Shown: positions 22,024 through 31,693, numbered from the stretch's first letter. The stretch: DNA of 64,000 bases from Hydrogenophaga sp. (GCF_030158645.1 NZ_JAOASO010000036.1:1-64000), one strand, 5' to 3'. Numbers and translations are program-made. The notes: generated from the sequence alone by a model not told the origin.

Positions 22024-22806
22024 ATGAATCTCAACCCCCGACACACCCAGCTGCTGGACGAAGTGCGCGCGCACGGTCCGCAGACCATCGAGGCCCTGGC
22101 CGAGCGCTTCGGCGTCACCCTGCAGACGGTGCGCCGCGATGTGCAGCGCATGGCCGAAGCGGGTTTTCTCTCGCGCTTTCACGGCGGCGTGCGCCTGCCG
22201 GGCTCGACCACCGAGAACATCGCCTACCGCCAGCGCCAGGCCATGCAGGCCGACGCCAAGACGCGCATCGCCCGCGCCGTGGCGCGGCGGGTGCCGCACG
22301 GCTGCTCGCTGATCATGAACATCGGCACCACCATCGAGGCGGTGGCGCGCGAACTGCAGCACCACCGCGGCCTGCGCGTGATCACCAACAACCTGCACAT
22401 CGCCTCGCTCATGAGCACCCACCCGGACTGCGAGGTGATCGTGGCCGGCGGCGTGGTGCGCGGCGCCGACCAGGGCATCGTGGGCGAAGCCACGGTGGAC
22501 TTCATGCGCCAGTTCAAGGTCGACATCGGCCTGATCGGCATCAGCGGCATCGAGGCCGACGGCACGCTGCGCGACTTCGACTACCGAGAGGTGAAAGTGG
22601 CACGCGCCATCGTGGAGCAGTCGCGTGAAGTCTGGCTCGCCGCCGATCACAGCAAGTTCAACCGGCCTGCCATGGTCGAACTCGCGCGGCTGGACGACCT
22701 CGACGTGGTGTTCACCGACCAGCCACCTCCACCGCCCTTCTCCGACCTGCTCGCCGCAGGCAACGTCGAATGCGTGCTCGCGGGCAGCGACGCCGACCAC
22801 CACTGA
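22024..22806 (+). CDS. glpR: DeoR-family glycerol regulon repressor
   Basis: From ATG 22024 this is 260 residues. The N-terminal winged helix-turn-helix (about 8-60) includes ERFGVTLQTVRRDVQRMAEA and the DeoR signature around residues 30-50. The C-terminal effector domain contains NIGTTIEAVA and VIVAGGVVRGADQGIVGEAT. It probably represses glpS and the glp genes until glycerol 3-phosphate accumulates. The open frame extends upstream to 21874, but the family start fits 22024; the ribosome binding site is weak. It is divergent from glpS and 18 bases before glpK. Confidence 0.92.
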   Translation: MNLNPRHTQLLDEVRAHGPQTIEALAERFGVTLQTVRRDVQRMAEAGFLSRFHGGVRLPGSTTENIAYRQRQAMQADAKTRIARAVARRVPHGCSLIMNIGTTIEAVARELQHHRGLRVITNNLHIASLMSTHPDCEVIVAGGVVRGADQGIVGEATVDFMRQFKVDIGLIGISGIEADGTLRDFDYREVKVARAIVEQSREVWLAADHSKFNRPAMVELARLDDLDVVFTDQPPPPPFSDLLAAGNVECVLAGSDADHH

Positions 22807-22824
22807 TTTTTTCTGAAAGCCGAG

Positions 22825-24318
22825 ATGACCTACCTGCTGGCCCTGGACCAGGGCACCTCCAGTTCGCGCAGCATTGTGTTCGACCACGCCGGCCGCGTGG
22901 TGACCATGGCGCAGCGCGAATTCCCCCAGATTTACCCGCAGCCCGGCTGGGTTGAACACGACCCGCGCGACCTCTGGCAAACCCAGCTGGAGACAGCGCG
23001 GCAAGCGCTGAAGCAAGCCGGCCTGAGCGCCACCCAGATCGCGGCCGTGGGCATCACCAACCAGCGCGAGACCACCGTGGTGTGGAACCGCAAGACGGGT
23101 GAACCGGTTTACAACGCCATCGTCTGGCAGGACCGCCGCGCCGAAGCCACCTGCGCCGCGTTGCGCGAACGGGGCGCGAGCGACACCGTGCTGCAGAAAA
23201 CCGGCCTGCGCATCGACGCCTACTTCTCCGGCACCAAACTCAAGTGGATCCTGGACCACGTCGGCGGCGCACGCGCGCAGGCCGAGCGCGGTGAACTCGC
23301 CTTCGGCACGGTGGACAGCTGGCTGATCTGGCAACTCACCGGCGGCGCGCGCCATGTGACCGACGTGAGCAACGCTTCGCGCACCATGCTCTTCAACGTG
23401 CACACCCGCCAATGGGACGACGAGCTGCTGGCACTGCTCGACATTCCCAAAAGCCTGATGCCCGAGGCCCTGCCGTCGAGCGCGCATTTCGGCGACATGA
23501 AAGCCGAGTGGCTGGGGGCACCGCTGGAAATCGGCGGTGTGGCAGGGGACCAGCAAAGCGCCCTGTTCGGCCAGGCCTGCTTCACTGCCGGCATGGCCAA
23601 GAACACCTACGGCACCGGCTGCTTCATGCTCATGCACACCGGCGAGCGCTTCCAGATCAGCCAGAACGGCCTGATCACCACCGCAGCCGCGCAGCCGCCA
23701 GGACCCCAGCAATACGCGCTCGAAGGCAGCGTGTTCATCGGCGGCGCGGTGGTGCAGTGGCTGCGCGATGGCCTGAGCGCCATCGAGTCGAGCAGCGAGG
23801 TGCAGGCGCTCGCCGAAAGCGTGCCCGACGCCGATGGCGTGGTGCTGGTCCCGGCCTTCACCGGACTGGGCGCGCCTTACTGGCAGCCCGACACGCGGGG
23901 CAGCATCACCGGCCTCACGCGCGGCACCACCATCGCCCACATCGCGCGTGCCGCACTCGAGAGCATCGCCTTTCAAAGCGCCGCCCTGCTCGACGCCATG
24001 AGCCGCGACGCGGTGGCCGCCGGTGGCGTGCCGGTGAGCGAGCTGCGGGTGGACGGCGGCGCCTGCGCCAACGACCTGCTGATGCAGATCCAGGCCGATC
24101 TGCTGGGCATCCCGGTGGTGCGGCCGGCCGTGATCGAAACCACCGCCCTGGGCGCGGCCTACCTCGCCGGCCTGCACACCGGCCTGTTCGGCGGGCTCGA
24201 CGAACTCTCGAAACAGTGGCGCGCCGAGCGCACCTTCCACCCCACGCTCTCGCGCCAGCGCGCGGCCGAAAAAATGGCGCAGTGGGAACACGCTGTGCGG
24301 CAAACGGTGGCCCCCTGA
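22825..24318 (+). CDS. glpK: glycerol kinase
   Basis: This 497-residue FGGY-family kinase phosphorylates glycerol to glycerol 3-phosphate. The N-terminal phosphate-binding segment is [20 protein letters not shown], with [20 protein letters not shown] and the substrate region DRRAE further on. The FGGY signature region ([13 protein letters not shown]) and the C-terminal [20 protein letters not shown] are intact. It is transcribed with glpR. With GlpSTPQUV and GlpD it makes a full glycerol import and catabolism route. The length is normal. Confidence 0.97.
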   Translation: MTYLLALDQGTSSSRSIVFDHAGRVVTMAQREFPQIYPQPGWVEHDPRDLWQTQLETARQALKQAGLSATQIAAVGITNQRETTVVWNRKTGEPVYNAIVWQDRRAEATCAALRERGASDTVLQKTGLRIDAYFSGTKLKWILDHVGGARAQAERGELAFGTVDSWLIWQLTGGARHVTDVSNASRTMLFNVHTRQWDDELLALLDIPKSLMPEALPSSAHFGDMKAEWLGAPLEIGGVAGDQQSALFGQACFTAGMAKNTYGTGCFMLMHTGERFQISQNGLITTAAAQPPGPQQYALEGSVFIGGAVVQWLRDGLSAIESSSEVQALAESVPDADGVVLVPAFTGLGAPYWQPDTRGSITGLTRGTTIAHIARAALESIAFQSAALLDAMSRDAVAAGGVPVSELRVDGGACANDLLMQIQADLLGIPVVRPAVIETTALGAAYLAGLHTGLFGGLDELSKQWRAERTFHPTLSRQRAAEKMAQWEHAVRQTVAP

Positions 24319-24350
24319 AGCGGCGGGTGCAGGCGCGCGACAATGGCGCC

Positions 24351-25178
24351 ATGAACACCCCCACCCACCCCACCATCACCTTCATCGGCGGCGGCAACAT
24401 GGCCAGCGCCATCGTCGGCGGCCTGCTCCGCCAGGGCCACCCAGCGAGCGCTTTGCAGATCGTCGAACCCTGGGACGAACAGCGCACCAAGCTCGTGCAG
24501 CAGTTCCCCGGCGTCTCACTCCTCGCCGCCGCCAGCACAGACTTGCGCGCCTCGGACCTCGTGGTCTGGGCCGTGAAACCGCAAACTTTCAAGGACGCTG
24601 CGCTGGCCAGCCAACCGCATCTGGGCAGTGCGCTGCACCTGAGCGTGGCCGCCGGCATCACCAGCGACAGCATGGCCGGCTGGCTGCACACGCAGCGCAT
24701 CGTGCGCGCCATGCCCAACACCCCGGCGCTGGTGGGCCTGGGCATGACCGGCCTCTTCGCCCGCGACGGCGCCAGCACCGCCGACCGCGCGCTGGTCGAA
24801 GCCGTGGTGAAGACCACCGGCGAGCTGGTGTGGGTGAGCGCCGAGCAACAACTGGACGCGGTGACCGCGCTCTCCGGCTCGGGCCCGGCCTACGTGTTCT
24901 ATTTCCTGGAAGCCATGCGCGACGCCGGCACCCGCATGGGCCTGCCGCCCGAGGTGGCCTACCAGCTCGCGGTCGGCACCTTCATCGGTGCGTCGACCCT
25001 GGCGCAGCGTTCGGACGATCCACCGCAGGTGCTGCGGGAACGTGTGACCTCCAAGGGCGGCACGACTTATGCCGCGCTCACGTCGATGGAAGCGGCGGGT
25101 GTGAAAGCCAAGTTTGAAGAGGCTCTGTTTGCCGCGCAGCAACGCGCTGCGGAGCTGGGGCGGGAATTCGGGAAGTAA
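24351..25178 (+). CDS. proC: pyrroline-5-carboxylate reductase
   Basis: This 275-residue protein makes the last step of proline synthesis. It has an N-terminal NAD(P)-binding motif (FIGGGNMASAIVGGLLRQGH) and the P5CR signature (ALSGSGPAYVFYFLEAMRDA) with VTSKGGTTYAALTSME near the end. The open frame is continuous with a long shadow frame through glpK; only the part from ATG 24351 is homologous. GACAAT lies exactly 6 bases before the ATG and no Shine-Dalgarno sequence is seen, so a leaderless message is possible. Confidence 0.95.
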   Translation: MNTPTHPTITFIGGGNMASAIVGGLLRQGHPASALQIVEPWDEQRTKLVQQFPGVSLLAAASTDLRASDLVVWAVKPQTFKDAALASQPHLGSALHLSVAAGITSDSMAGWLHTQRIVRAMPNTPALVGLGMTGLFARDGASTADRALVEAVVKTTGELVWVSAEQQLDAVTALSGSGPAYVFYFLEAMRDAGTRMGLPPEVAYQLAVGTFIGASTLAQRSDDPPQVLRERVTSKGGTTYAALTSMEAAGVKAKFEEALFAAQQRAAELGREFGK

Positions 25179-25193
25179 TCCCTTGGCGCTCGG

Positions 25194-25295
25194 CTCGCGG
25201 ACGCGGTGCGCTCTGCTCCGCGGCTGTCCCCCGCCAAGGGCTTTGCCCTTGGCTCCTCCTTGATGCCGCTGCGCAGAGCGCACAGCATCCGCGAG
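25194..25295. repeat. palindromic intergenic repeat, copy A
   Basis: This 102-bp element has imperfect terminal arms of 20 bases that pair at 18 positions (left CTCGCGGACGCGGTGCGCTC; right end GAGCGCACAGCATCCGCGAG). The inner hairpin CCAAGGGC-TTT-GCCCTTGG lies at about 25233-25251. Copy B at 26314-26410 is the same element in the opposite orientation. The two share GCAGCGGCATCAAGGAGGAG and GGGGGACAGCCGCGGAGCAG as conserved blocks between outer and inner stems. The stem sequences differ but stay paired. It has no open frame of its own and no recognisable transposase. Confidence 0.85.
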
Positions 25296-25422
25296 CGGGA
25301 TTGGCGGGCAAAGACGGTAGCGACGTCTTTGTAGAAGAACAAATTTGACCGAGAGTAAAAGTCGAACCCACAGCTAGGGTCAGCCTACCAAGCGAATGAA
25401 GGCGCAGGCTGGAGCATCGGCT

Positions 25423-26232
25423 TCACCGCACAAGTGGGACTGCAGCGCTCTCGTTTATGAGATGAATCGCTATCGCAATGTCAGTGGCTACCAGTAGCCT
25501 CTTGTCTTTGTGGTACTCGGTCACAACTCCGACAGCAGGCGTCCGAGATGGATCGTTTCTACCTTGTTCATCAAACAGAAGCCACAGGGGCGATCCACTC
25601 ATGCCATGCGGGTCTGCGATTTTCCGCTGTGTCCCGTCGGGAAAAGTCATGTTTGCAATATCTAGCCCGAGAACGATGTGATGGTCTTCTTTGAGTTCAA
25701 GGCTTCGGTAGTCATCTGAAGACGCCGAAACAATGCGAAAGCCTGACGGCTCAGATCGAAGTTGGCGGCTATGTGGGTTGGCTCGACTACGAGACTGAGG
25801 AAAACCCGTGACGAGGTAATGCTTTCCTTGGCGCGGAAGCTGAAAGGCACGCAGAGACGCGAATGCAAGTGGAACCTTCCGGATGCTTATTCCTGGTGGC
25901 CGCGCGTCTGACGCCAACTTGACGACGGCTACGTCGTACCGGTCGTTTGAAGGGGGGTTTGAATGAGGCTGTGTATGCAGGATGCTTCCGTACAGGCGAT
26001 GCAACGTACCGCGTTCTACATAGTAGGAAAGACCGCCTTGGTCATGGGCGTGATCCATCACGTGTCTCGCCGAAACAAAATAGTGCGTCCCCGCCTTTTC
26101 TACGAGCAAGCTCGTGCCAATGAGGACTGGTCGTCTGCCAGGACGGACATTGAAGAGCGGAACCACGTGCCGAAGGAGCACGTTCGCGTAATCAACTATC
26201 GCTTGATTGAAGCGATCGTGAACATTCGACAT
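25423..26232 (-). CDS. trypsin-like serine peptidase domain protein, low GC
   Basis: This 269-residue protein has a trypsin-like triad: H57 in YFVSARHVMDHA, D100 in RYDVAVVKL and S212 in HGMSGSPLWLLF. The oxyanion-type glycines are present. No signal peptide or membrane helix is visible, so it should be cytosolic. The substrate is unknown. Base composition is visibly different from the neighbours (30 G/C of 60 bases at 25441-25500, against 49 of 60 in glpK at 24001-24060). The gene is enclosed by two inverted palindromic repeats. Both facts suggest acquired DNA. The pattern resembles trypsin-like modules seen beside defence genes, but no partner gene is present, so that is not claimed. Confidence 0.8.
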   Translation of the reverse strand: MSNVHDRFNQAIVDYANVLLRHVVPLFNVRPGRRPVLIGTSLLVEKAGTHYFVSARHVMDHAHDQGGLSYYVERGTLHRLYGSILHTQPHSNPPSNDRYDVAVVKLASDARPPGISIRKVPLAFASLRAFQLPRQGKHYLVTGFPQSRSRANPHSRQLRSEPSGFRIVSASSDDYRSLELKEDHHIVLGLDIANMTFPDGTQRKIADPHGMSGSPLWLLFDEQGRNDPSRTPAVGVVTEYHKDKRLLVATDIAIAIHLINESAAVPLVR

Positions 26233-26313
26233 TAGGTTGCCGTCCGCTTCAGGGTGTTATGCGCCATCGTACTGCGGCAAAACAGATGGCACACACGCCC
26301 AACCGCCACCCTC

Positions 26314-26410
26314 CCCACGGACGCGGCGTGTCCTGCGCAGCGGCATCAAGGAGGAGGCGGCACCAGCCGCCGGGGGACAGCCGCGGAGCAGGGCACGCCG
26401 CGTCCGTGGG
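26314..26410. repeat. palindromic intergenic repeat, copy B
   Basis: This 97-bp element is inverted relative to copy A. Its 20-base outer arms (CCCACGGACGCGGCGTGTCC and GGGCACGCCGCGTCCGTGGG) pair at 19 positions. The inner hairpin is GCGGC-ACCA-GCCGC. The two conserved blocks shared with copy A are present in full. Against copy A, at least five outer base pairs are changed on both sides so that pairing is kept, and the inner stem is entirely different yet still pairs. It lies in the gap between the trypsin-like gene and ubiA. Confidence 0.85.
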
Positions 26411-26443
26411 CACGCGAGGCACCACGACCGAAACCCAGCGCGA

Positions 26444-27316
26444 TCAAACCAAGCTGAGGACAACGCCCAAGAACACGGTGAACCCCAACCAGTGGTTGAG
26501 GCGGAAGGCCTTGAAGCAGCCGTCGCGGCTGCGGTCCTTGATGAGCTGGAAGTGCCACACCACCTGGGCCAGCGCCACCACCAGCATGGCGCCCCACACC
26601 CACGGGTTCACCACGCTCCACAGCGCGGCCGTCCAGACCGCGAGGTACACGAGGTAGAACGCGGTGACTGCGGGCACGTCGTACGCGCCGAGCGTGATCG
26701 CTGAGGTCTTCATGCCGATGCGCAGGTCGTCGTCGCGGTCGACCATGGCGTACTCGGTGTCGTAGGCCAGCACCCAGAACAGATTGCCCAACAGCAGCAC
26801 CCAAGCCAGCGGCGGCACCTGCGCCTGCACGGCGGCGAACGCCATGGGCACGCCGAAGCTGAACGCCACGCCCAGCACCGCCTGCGGCATGGACACGAAG
26901 CGCTTGGCGTAGGGGTAGATGAGCGTGATGGCCAGCGCCCCGAACGACATGAGCACCGTGAGCGTGTTGGTGGTGAGCACCAGCACAAACGCCGCCAGCG
27001 CCAGCACCGCGCCCACGGCCAGCGCCTCGCGCGTGGACACCTTGCCGGACGTGACAGGGCGCTGCGCGGTGCGCTTGACGTGTTTGTCGAACTCGCGGTC
27101 GGCCACGTCGTTCACGCAGCAGCCGGCGCTGCGCATGAGGATGGTGCCGAGCACAAACACCGCCACCAGGTGCCAGCCGGGGAACCCGCCGGCCGCCACC
27201 CAGAGCGCTGCCAGCGAGGGCCAGAGCAGCAGCAACCAGCCGGCCGGCCGGTTCCAGCGGATCAGGTCGAGGTACAGCGCAAGGCGCGAAGGCGCTGGGG
27301 ACGTCGCAGCGACCAT
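26444..27316 (-). CDS. ubiA: 4-hydroxybenzoate polyprenyltransferase
   Basis: This 290-residue membrane enzyme joins the polyprenyl chain to 4-hydroxybenzoate in ubiquinone synthesis. Both Asp-rich motifs are seen: [15 protein letters not shown] (residues 69-83) and [17 protein letters not shown] (185-201). About eight to nine membrane helices are predicted from the hydrophobic pattern. No chorismate lyase gene (ubiC) is adjacent. It is followed on the same strand by no near gene; dps lies 10 bases upstream of its start. Confidence 0.95.
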   Translation of the reverse strand: MVAATSPAPSRLALYLDLIRWNRPAGWLLLLWPSLAALWVAAGGFPGWHLVAVFVLGTILMRSAGCCVNDVADREFDKHVKRTAQRPVTSGKVSTREALAVGAVLALAAFVLVLTTNTLTVLMSFGALAITLIYPYAKRFVSMPQAVLGVAFSFGVPMAFAAVQAQVPPLAWVLLLGNLFWVLAYDTEYAMVDRDDDLRIGMKTSAITLGAYDVPAVTAFYLVYLAVWTAALWSVVNPWVWGAMLVVALAQVVWHFQLIKDRSRDGCFKAFRLNHWLGFTVFLGVVLSLV

Positions 27317-27326
27317 GATCCCTTGA

Positions 27327-27830
27327 TCAATCCTCGAGGATCGAACGCAGCATCCACGCGGTCTGCTCGTGCACCGTGAGGCGCTGCGTCAGCAGGTCGG
27401 CCGTGGGCTCGTCGCCCGCCTTGTCCACCACGGGGAACAGCTCGCGCGCCGTGCGCGCCACCGCTTCGTGGCCCTGCACGAGGATGCGCACCATCTCCAT
27501 GGCCTTGGGCGGCGTGGCGGGTGCGTCGGGCACCGAGCTGAGCTTGCCGAACTGGGCGTAGCTGCCAGGGGCGTCGTGGCCCAGCGAGCGGATGCGCTCG
27601 GCGACCGGATCCACGGCGGTCCACAGCTCGGTGTACTGCGTCATGAACAGGGTGTGCAGCGAGGTGAACATCGGCCCGGTCACGTTCCAGTGGAAGTTGT
27701 GCGTGGTCAGGTACAGCGTGTAGGTGTCGGCCAGCAGCTTGGACAGGCCTTTGGCGATGGCCGCGCGGTCTTTCTCGTTGATGCCGATGTTGATGCTGGG
27801 CGCGGTGACTTTGCTGGCGGTTTTGGCCAT
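27327..27830 (-). CDS. dps: Dps-family ferritin-like DNA-protection protein
   Basis: From ATG 27830 this is 167 residues: a four-helix ferritin-like protein that stores iron and protects DNA from peroxide. Ferroxidase-site residues seen are H47 (NFHWNVTG), H59, D74 and E78 (VDPVAERI). The acidic residue usually found four positions after the second His is a Met (M63 in LHTLFMTQY). AGGAG lies upstream of the ATG. It lies directly downstream of oxyR on the same strand, and OxyR is a known activator of dps in other proteobacteria. Confidence 0.95.
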   Translation of the reverse strand: MAKTASKVTAPSINIGINEKDRAAIAKGLSKLLADTYTLYLTTHNFHWNVTGPMFTSLHTLFMTQYTELWTAVDPVAERIRSLGHDAPGSYAQFGKLSSVPDAPATPPKAMEMVRILVQGHEAVARTARELFPVVDKAGDEPTADLLTQRLTVHEQTAWMLRSILED

Positions 27831-27859
27831 GAAGAACTCCTGAAGAACGGTTGAAAAGA

Positions 27860-28819
27860 CTAAGAGAGACGCTTGACGCCCGGAAGTTCGCAGGCATAGA
27901 TGGCGTTGCGCAGCTCGGCAATGGCCTCGTAGCGCGTGAAGCTGCGCCGCCACGCCAGCACCACGCGCCGCGTGGGCGCCTCGCCCTTGAACGGCAAATA
28001 GCGCACGTACGACGAGTCGCCAAAGTCCTGTCCCGGCGTGGCGTGGCCTTCCAGCGCCGACGACGGCACCGACAGGCGCGGTACCAGGGTCACGCCCATG
28101 CCGGCGGCTACCATGTGCTTGATCGTCTCCAGCGACGAACCCTCGAAGCTCTTGCGGATGCCCTCGGCATCGTTGGAGAAACGTGCGAACTCGGGGCAGA
28201 CCTCCAGCACGTGGTCGCGGAAACAATGGCCCGTGCCCAGCAGCAGCATGGTCTCGCGCTTGAGCTCTTCGTTGGTGATGTGGTCCTGCCTGGAAAGCGG
28301 ATGCGTGTGCGGCACGGCGGCCAGAAAGGGCTCGTCGTACAGCGGCGCAATGGCCAGGTTGGTGTCGGGAAACGGTTCGGCCAGGATGGCGCAATCGATC
28401 TCGCCCAGGCGCAACTGCTCCAGCAACTTCACCGTGAAGTTCTCCTGCAGCATCAGCGGCATCTGCGGCGTGCGGTCGATGACGTTGCGCACCAGATCGG
28501 GCAGCAGGTACGGGCCGATGGTGTAAATCACACCCAGACGCAGCGGGCCGGCCAGCGGGTCCTTGCCGCGCTTGGCGATTTCCTTGATGGCAGCGGCTTG
28601 CTCCAGCACGGTCTGGGCCTGACGCACGATCTCTTCGCCCAGGGGCGTCACGCTGATCTCGTTGGCGTTGCGCTCGAAGATCTTGAGCTCCAGCTCTTCT
28701 TCGAGTTTCTTGATGGCCACCGACAGCGTGGGCTGCGAAACGAAGCAAGCCTCGGCCGCCTTGCCAAAGTGCTTCTCGCGCGCCACGGCCACGATGTATT
28801 TGAGTTCGGTCAAAGTCAT
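27860..28819 (-). CDS. oxyR: LysR-type hydrogen-peroxide sensor OxyR
   Basis: From ATG 28819 this is 319 residues. The N-terminal helix-turn-helix (about 18-40) reads [20 protein letters not shown]. The redox pair C199 (GTGHCFRDH) and C208 (EVCPEF) falls at exactly the positions used by E. coli OxyR, so peroxide sensing by a disulfide is very likely. ATG 28819 matches the family start [20 protein letters not shown]; the frame extends 17 codons further without homology. It is followed by dps after a 29-base gap and preceded by recG. Confidence 0.95.
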   Translation of the reverse strand: MTLTELKYIVAVAREKHFGKAAEACFVSQPTLSVAIKKLEEELELKIFERNANEISVTPLGEEIVRQAQTVLEQAAAIKEIAKRGKDPLAGPLRLGVIYTIGPYLLPDLVRNVIDRTPQMPLMLQENFTVKLLEQLRLGEIDCAILAEPFPDTNLAIAPLYDEPFLAAVPHTHPLSRQDHITNEELKRETMLLLGTGHCFRDHVLEVCPEFARFSNDAEGIRKSFEGSSLETIKHMVAAGMGVTLVPRLSVPSSALEGHATPGQDFGDSSYVRYLPFKGEAPTRRVVLAWRRSFTRYEAIAELRNAIYACELPGVKRLS

Positions 28820-28874
28820 GGGGAGGTATTTTGCGCCCGCCGTTGAAACCGCCCCGCCAGGCGGGTTCAATGGC

Positions 28875-30974
28875 TCAGGCTTTCAGGAATTCCGCTCTGC
28901 CACCGAGCCAGCGGGCGATGTGTTTTTCAGCCTGCTGCGGGTGCTCCGCCAGCATCACCGGCGCGGCCGCACGGGCCCATTCGAGCAGGTGGGTGTCGGT
29001 GGCGAGGTCGGCGAAACGCAACAGGGGCGCGCCCGACTGTCGCGCACCCAGAAATTCGCCAGGACCTCGGATCTCGAGGTCGCGCCGGGCGATCTCGAAA
29101 CCGTCGTTGGTCTCCGCCATGGCTTTGAGGCGTTCGCGCGCGGTTTCCCCCAGGCGGCCGCTGTCGGGCGGCGTGTAGAGCAGCACGCAGGCCGACGCGG
29201 CGGCCCCACGGCCCACGCGCCCGCGCAACTGGTGCAGCTGCGACAGGCCAAACCGCTCGGCGTGTTCGATCACCATCAGCGAGGCGTTGGGCACGTCCAC
29301 ACCGACCTCGATCACCGTGGTGGACACCAGCACGCCCATCTCCCCGCCGGTGAACAGCGACATCACCGCTTTCTTCTCGGCCACCGGCATGCGCGAATGC
29401 AGCAGGCCCACGAGCACGCCGGGCAGGGACTGGGACAGTTCGGCGTGCGTGGCGGTCGCATTCGACAAGTCCAGCGCCTCGCTCTCCTCGATCAGCGGAC
29501 ACACCCAGTACACCTGCCGGCCCTGCGCCACCTGCGAGCGGATGCGCTCCACCACCTCGGCGCGGCGGCTGTCGGCCACCACCTTGGTGACGATGGGTGT
29601 GCGCCCGGGCGGCAGCTCGTCGATGGTGGAGACGTCGAGGTCGGCGTAGTAGCTCATGGCGAGCGTTCTGGGGATGGGTGTGGCCGTCATCATGAGGAGG
29701 TGGGGCTCGCCCTCCGTCATGCCCGATCCCATCTTGCTGCGCAGCGCCAGCCGCTGCGCCACGCCAAACCGGTGCTGCTCGTCGATGATGGCCAGCGCCA
29801 GGTTCTGGAACACCACCTGGTCTTGAATGACCGCGTGTGTGCCCACCACCAGCGCGGCTTCACCACTCGCAATCAGCGCGAGCATCTCGCCGCGCTGCTT
29901 TTTCTTCTGGCTGCCGGTGAGCCAGGCCACGCGTTTGCCCAGCGGGGTGAGCAGCGGCTCCAGCCAGCCGATGAGCTTGGCGAAATGCTGCTCGGCCAGT
30001 ATCTCGGTGGGCGCCATCAGCGCGCACTGCCAGCCCGCGTCGATGGCAATGGCGGCGGCCAGCGCTGCCACCACCGTCTTGCCCGAGCCCACGTCGCCCT
30101 GCAACAGGCGGTGCATCGGAATCTGGCGCATCAGGTCGCGCGCGATCTCCTCGCCCACGCGACGCTGCGCGGTGGTGAGCGCAAACGGCAACACGCCGAG
30201 CAACTGTTCGTGCAGGCCGCCCGGCTGGGCGATCAAGGCCGGGGCGCTGAGCGCCGCGCGCTCCTGCCGCGCGGTGAACTGCGAGAGCTGCTGCGCCAGC
30301 AGTTCCTCGGCCTTCAGGCGCTGCCAGGCCGGGTGGCTGCGGTCTTCGAGCGCGTCCAGCGACACGTCGGCGCCCGGGTGGTGCAGGAACTGCAGCGCAT
30401 CGCGCAGCGTCCAGGTGCCGCGCACCACGGCGTTCAGACCCCCCAGCAGCGCGGGCGGCAGGTTCTCGCCGAGATCGGCGCGGCGCAGGCCGCTGGCCAC
30501 CACCTTGCGCAGGTACGCCTGCGGCAGTTGTGCGCTGGTCGGGTACACCGGCGTGAGCGCGTCGGGCAACTCGCCGCCCGCCGCGTGAAACGCCGGGTGC
30601 ACCATGGTCCAACCTAGGAAGCCGCCGCGCAGCTCACCGCGCACGCGCACCCGCGCACCCACGGCCAGCGTTTTCTGGTGCGCCGGGTAGAAGGTGAAGA
30701 AACGCAGGGTGCAGGTGTCGGTGCCGTCGTCCAGCGTCACCAGCAGCTGGCGGCGCGGGCGAAAGCTGATCTCGCTGTTCGTCACCGTGCCCTCGATCTG
30801 CGCCAGTTGCCCGTCGCGCGCGCCGCGCAAGCTCACGATGCGGGTCTCGTCCTCGTAGCGCAGCGGCAGGTGCAGCGCCAGGTCGATGTCGCGCACCAGC
30901 CCGAGGCGGTGCAAGGCTTTCTGGGGGGCGGACAGTGCGGGCGCGGCTGTTTTGCCTTCGGCTTGGGCGGGCAT
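28875..30974 (-). CDS. recG: ATP-dependent DNA helicase RecG
   Basis: From ATG 30974 this is 699 residues. It has an N-terminal wedge (OB) domain that grips forks, Walker A GDVGSGKTVVAALAAAIAID, the DEQH box (AIIDEQHRFGVAQRLALRSK) and the C-terminal helicase motif VI (QLHQLRGRVGRG). It reverses stalled replication forks and processes branched DNA. A GTG at 30995 could add seven residues. It ends 56 bases before the oxyR start on the same strand. Confidence 0.96.
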   Translation of the reverse strand: MPAQAEGKTAAPALSAPQKALHRLGLVRDIDLALHLPLRYEDETRIVSLRGARDGQLAQIEGTVTNSEISFRPRRQLLVTLDDGTDTCTLRFFTFYPAHQKTLAVGARVRVRGELRGGFLGWTMVHPAFHAAGGELPDALTPVYPTSAQLPQAYLRKVVASGLRRADLGENLPPALLGGLNAVVRGTWTLRDALQFLHHPGADVSLDALEDRSHPAWQRLKAEELLAQQLSQFTARQERAALSAPALIAQPGGLHEQLLGVLPFALTTAQRRVGEEIARDLMRQIPMHRLLQGDVGSGKTVVAALAAAIAIDAGWQCALMAPTEILAEQHFAKLIGWLEPLLTPLGKRVAWLTGSQKKKQRGEMLALIASGEAALVVGTHAVIQDQVVFQNLALAIIDEQHRFGVAQRLALRSKMGSGMTEGEPHLLMMTATPIPRTLAMSYYADLDVSTIDELPPGRTPIVTKVVADSRRAEVVERIRSQVAQGRQVYWVCPLIEESEALDLSNATATHAELSQSLPGVLVGLLHSRMPVAEKKAVMSLFTGGEMGVLVSTTVIEVGVDVPNASLMVIEHAERFGLSQLHQLRGRVGRGAAASACVLLYTPPDSGRLGETARERLKAMAETNDGFEIARRDLEIRGPGEFLGARQSGAPLLRFADLATDTHLLEWARAAAPVMLAEHPQQAEKHIARWLGGRAEFLKA

Positions 30975-31069
30975 GCGCGCATTGTGCCCGGCCACACACG
31001 GTCAACAATGGCCTCGCACGAGCGCGTCCCGTAGCCCTCGCCTAGCATGGTGCGTCACTTCAACCCTCA

Positions 31070-31693
31070 ATGCTCATGGACGCCGCACACTTCTACGAAC
31101 CGTCGCAAGGCCACGGCCTGCCGCATGACCCGTTCAACGCCATCGTCGGGCCGCGCCCCATCGGCTGGATCTCCACCCGCGCCCACGACGGCGTGCTCAA
31201 CCTGGCGCCCTACAGCTTCTTCAACGCCTTCAACTACGTGCCGCCCATCGTGGGCTTCTGCAGCATCGGGCACAAGGATTCGGTGCGCAACGTCGAGGCA
31301 ACCGGCGAGTTCGTGTGGAACCTGGTGACCCGCCCGCTGGCCGAACAGATGAACCAGACCTGCGCTCACGTGCCGCCCGAGGTGGACGAATTTGCGCTGG
31401 CCGGGCTCACGCCGGTGGCATCCCGTGTGGTGTCCGTCCCCCGGGTGCAAGAGAGCCCCGTGAGCTTCGAATGCCGGCTGTCGCAGATCGTGCGGCTGAC
31501 ATCGGCGGCCGGTGCGCCCATCGACAGCTGGCTGGTGCTGGGTGAGGTGGTGGGCGTGCACATTGCACAGCACCTGCTGAAGGCGGGTGTGTACGACACG
31601 GCGAACGCCGGGCACATCCTGCGCGGCGGCGGCCCGGCCGACTACTTCAGCATCGGCCCTGAACAGCTGTTCCAGATGCACCGCCCTCGGTGA
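31070..31693 (+). CDS. flavin reductase-like FMN-binding protein
   Basis: This 207-residue protein has a single flavin-reductase-like beta barrel. The family motifs IVGPRPIGWISTRAHDGVLN (near 25-44), APYSFFNAFNYVPPIVGFCS and SWLVLGEVVGVHI are visible. It probably binds FMN as a dimer and may be an NAD(P)H:flavin oxidoreductase or an uncharacterised flavoprotein. No monooxygenase partner is adjacent. MLMD gives two possible starts (31070 and 31076). It is divergent from recG. Confidence 0.85.
   Translation: MLMDAAHFYEPSQGHGLPHDPFNAIVGPRPIGWISTRAHDGVLNLAPYSFFNAFNYVPPIVGFCSIGHKDSVRNVEATGEFVWNLVTRPLAEQMNQTCAHVPPEVDEFALAGLTPVASRVVSVPRVQESPVSFECRLSQIVRLTSAAGAPIDSWLVLGEVVGVHIAQHLLKAGVYDTANAGHILRGGGPADYFSIGPEQLFQMHRPR

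Noticed and set aside
21922-24303. A 793-codon minus-strand open frame antisense to glpR and glpK
   Set aside because: It is a product of high third-position GC opposite two clear genes. Its protein is low-complexity and His/Gly/Ala-rich with no family similarity.
25067-25371. Small minus-strand frames crossing repeat copy A
   Set aside because: They run through the palindrome and have no ribosome binding site. They arise from the repeat, not from a gene.
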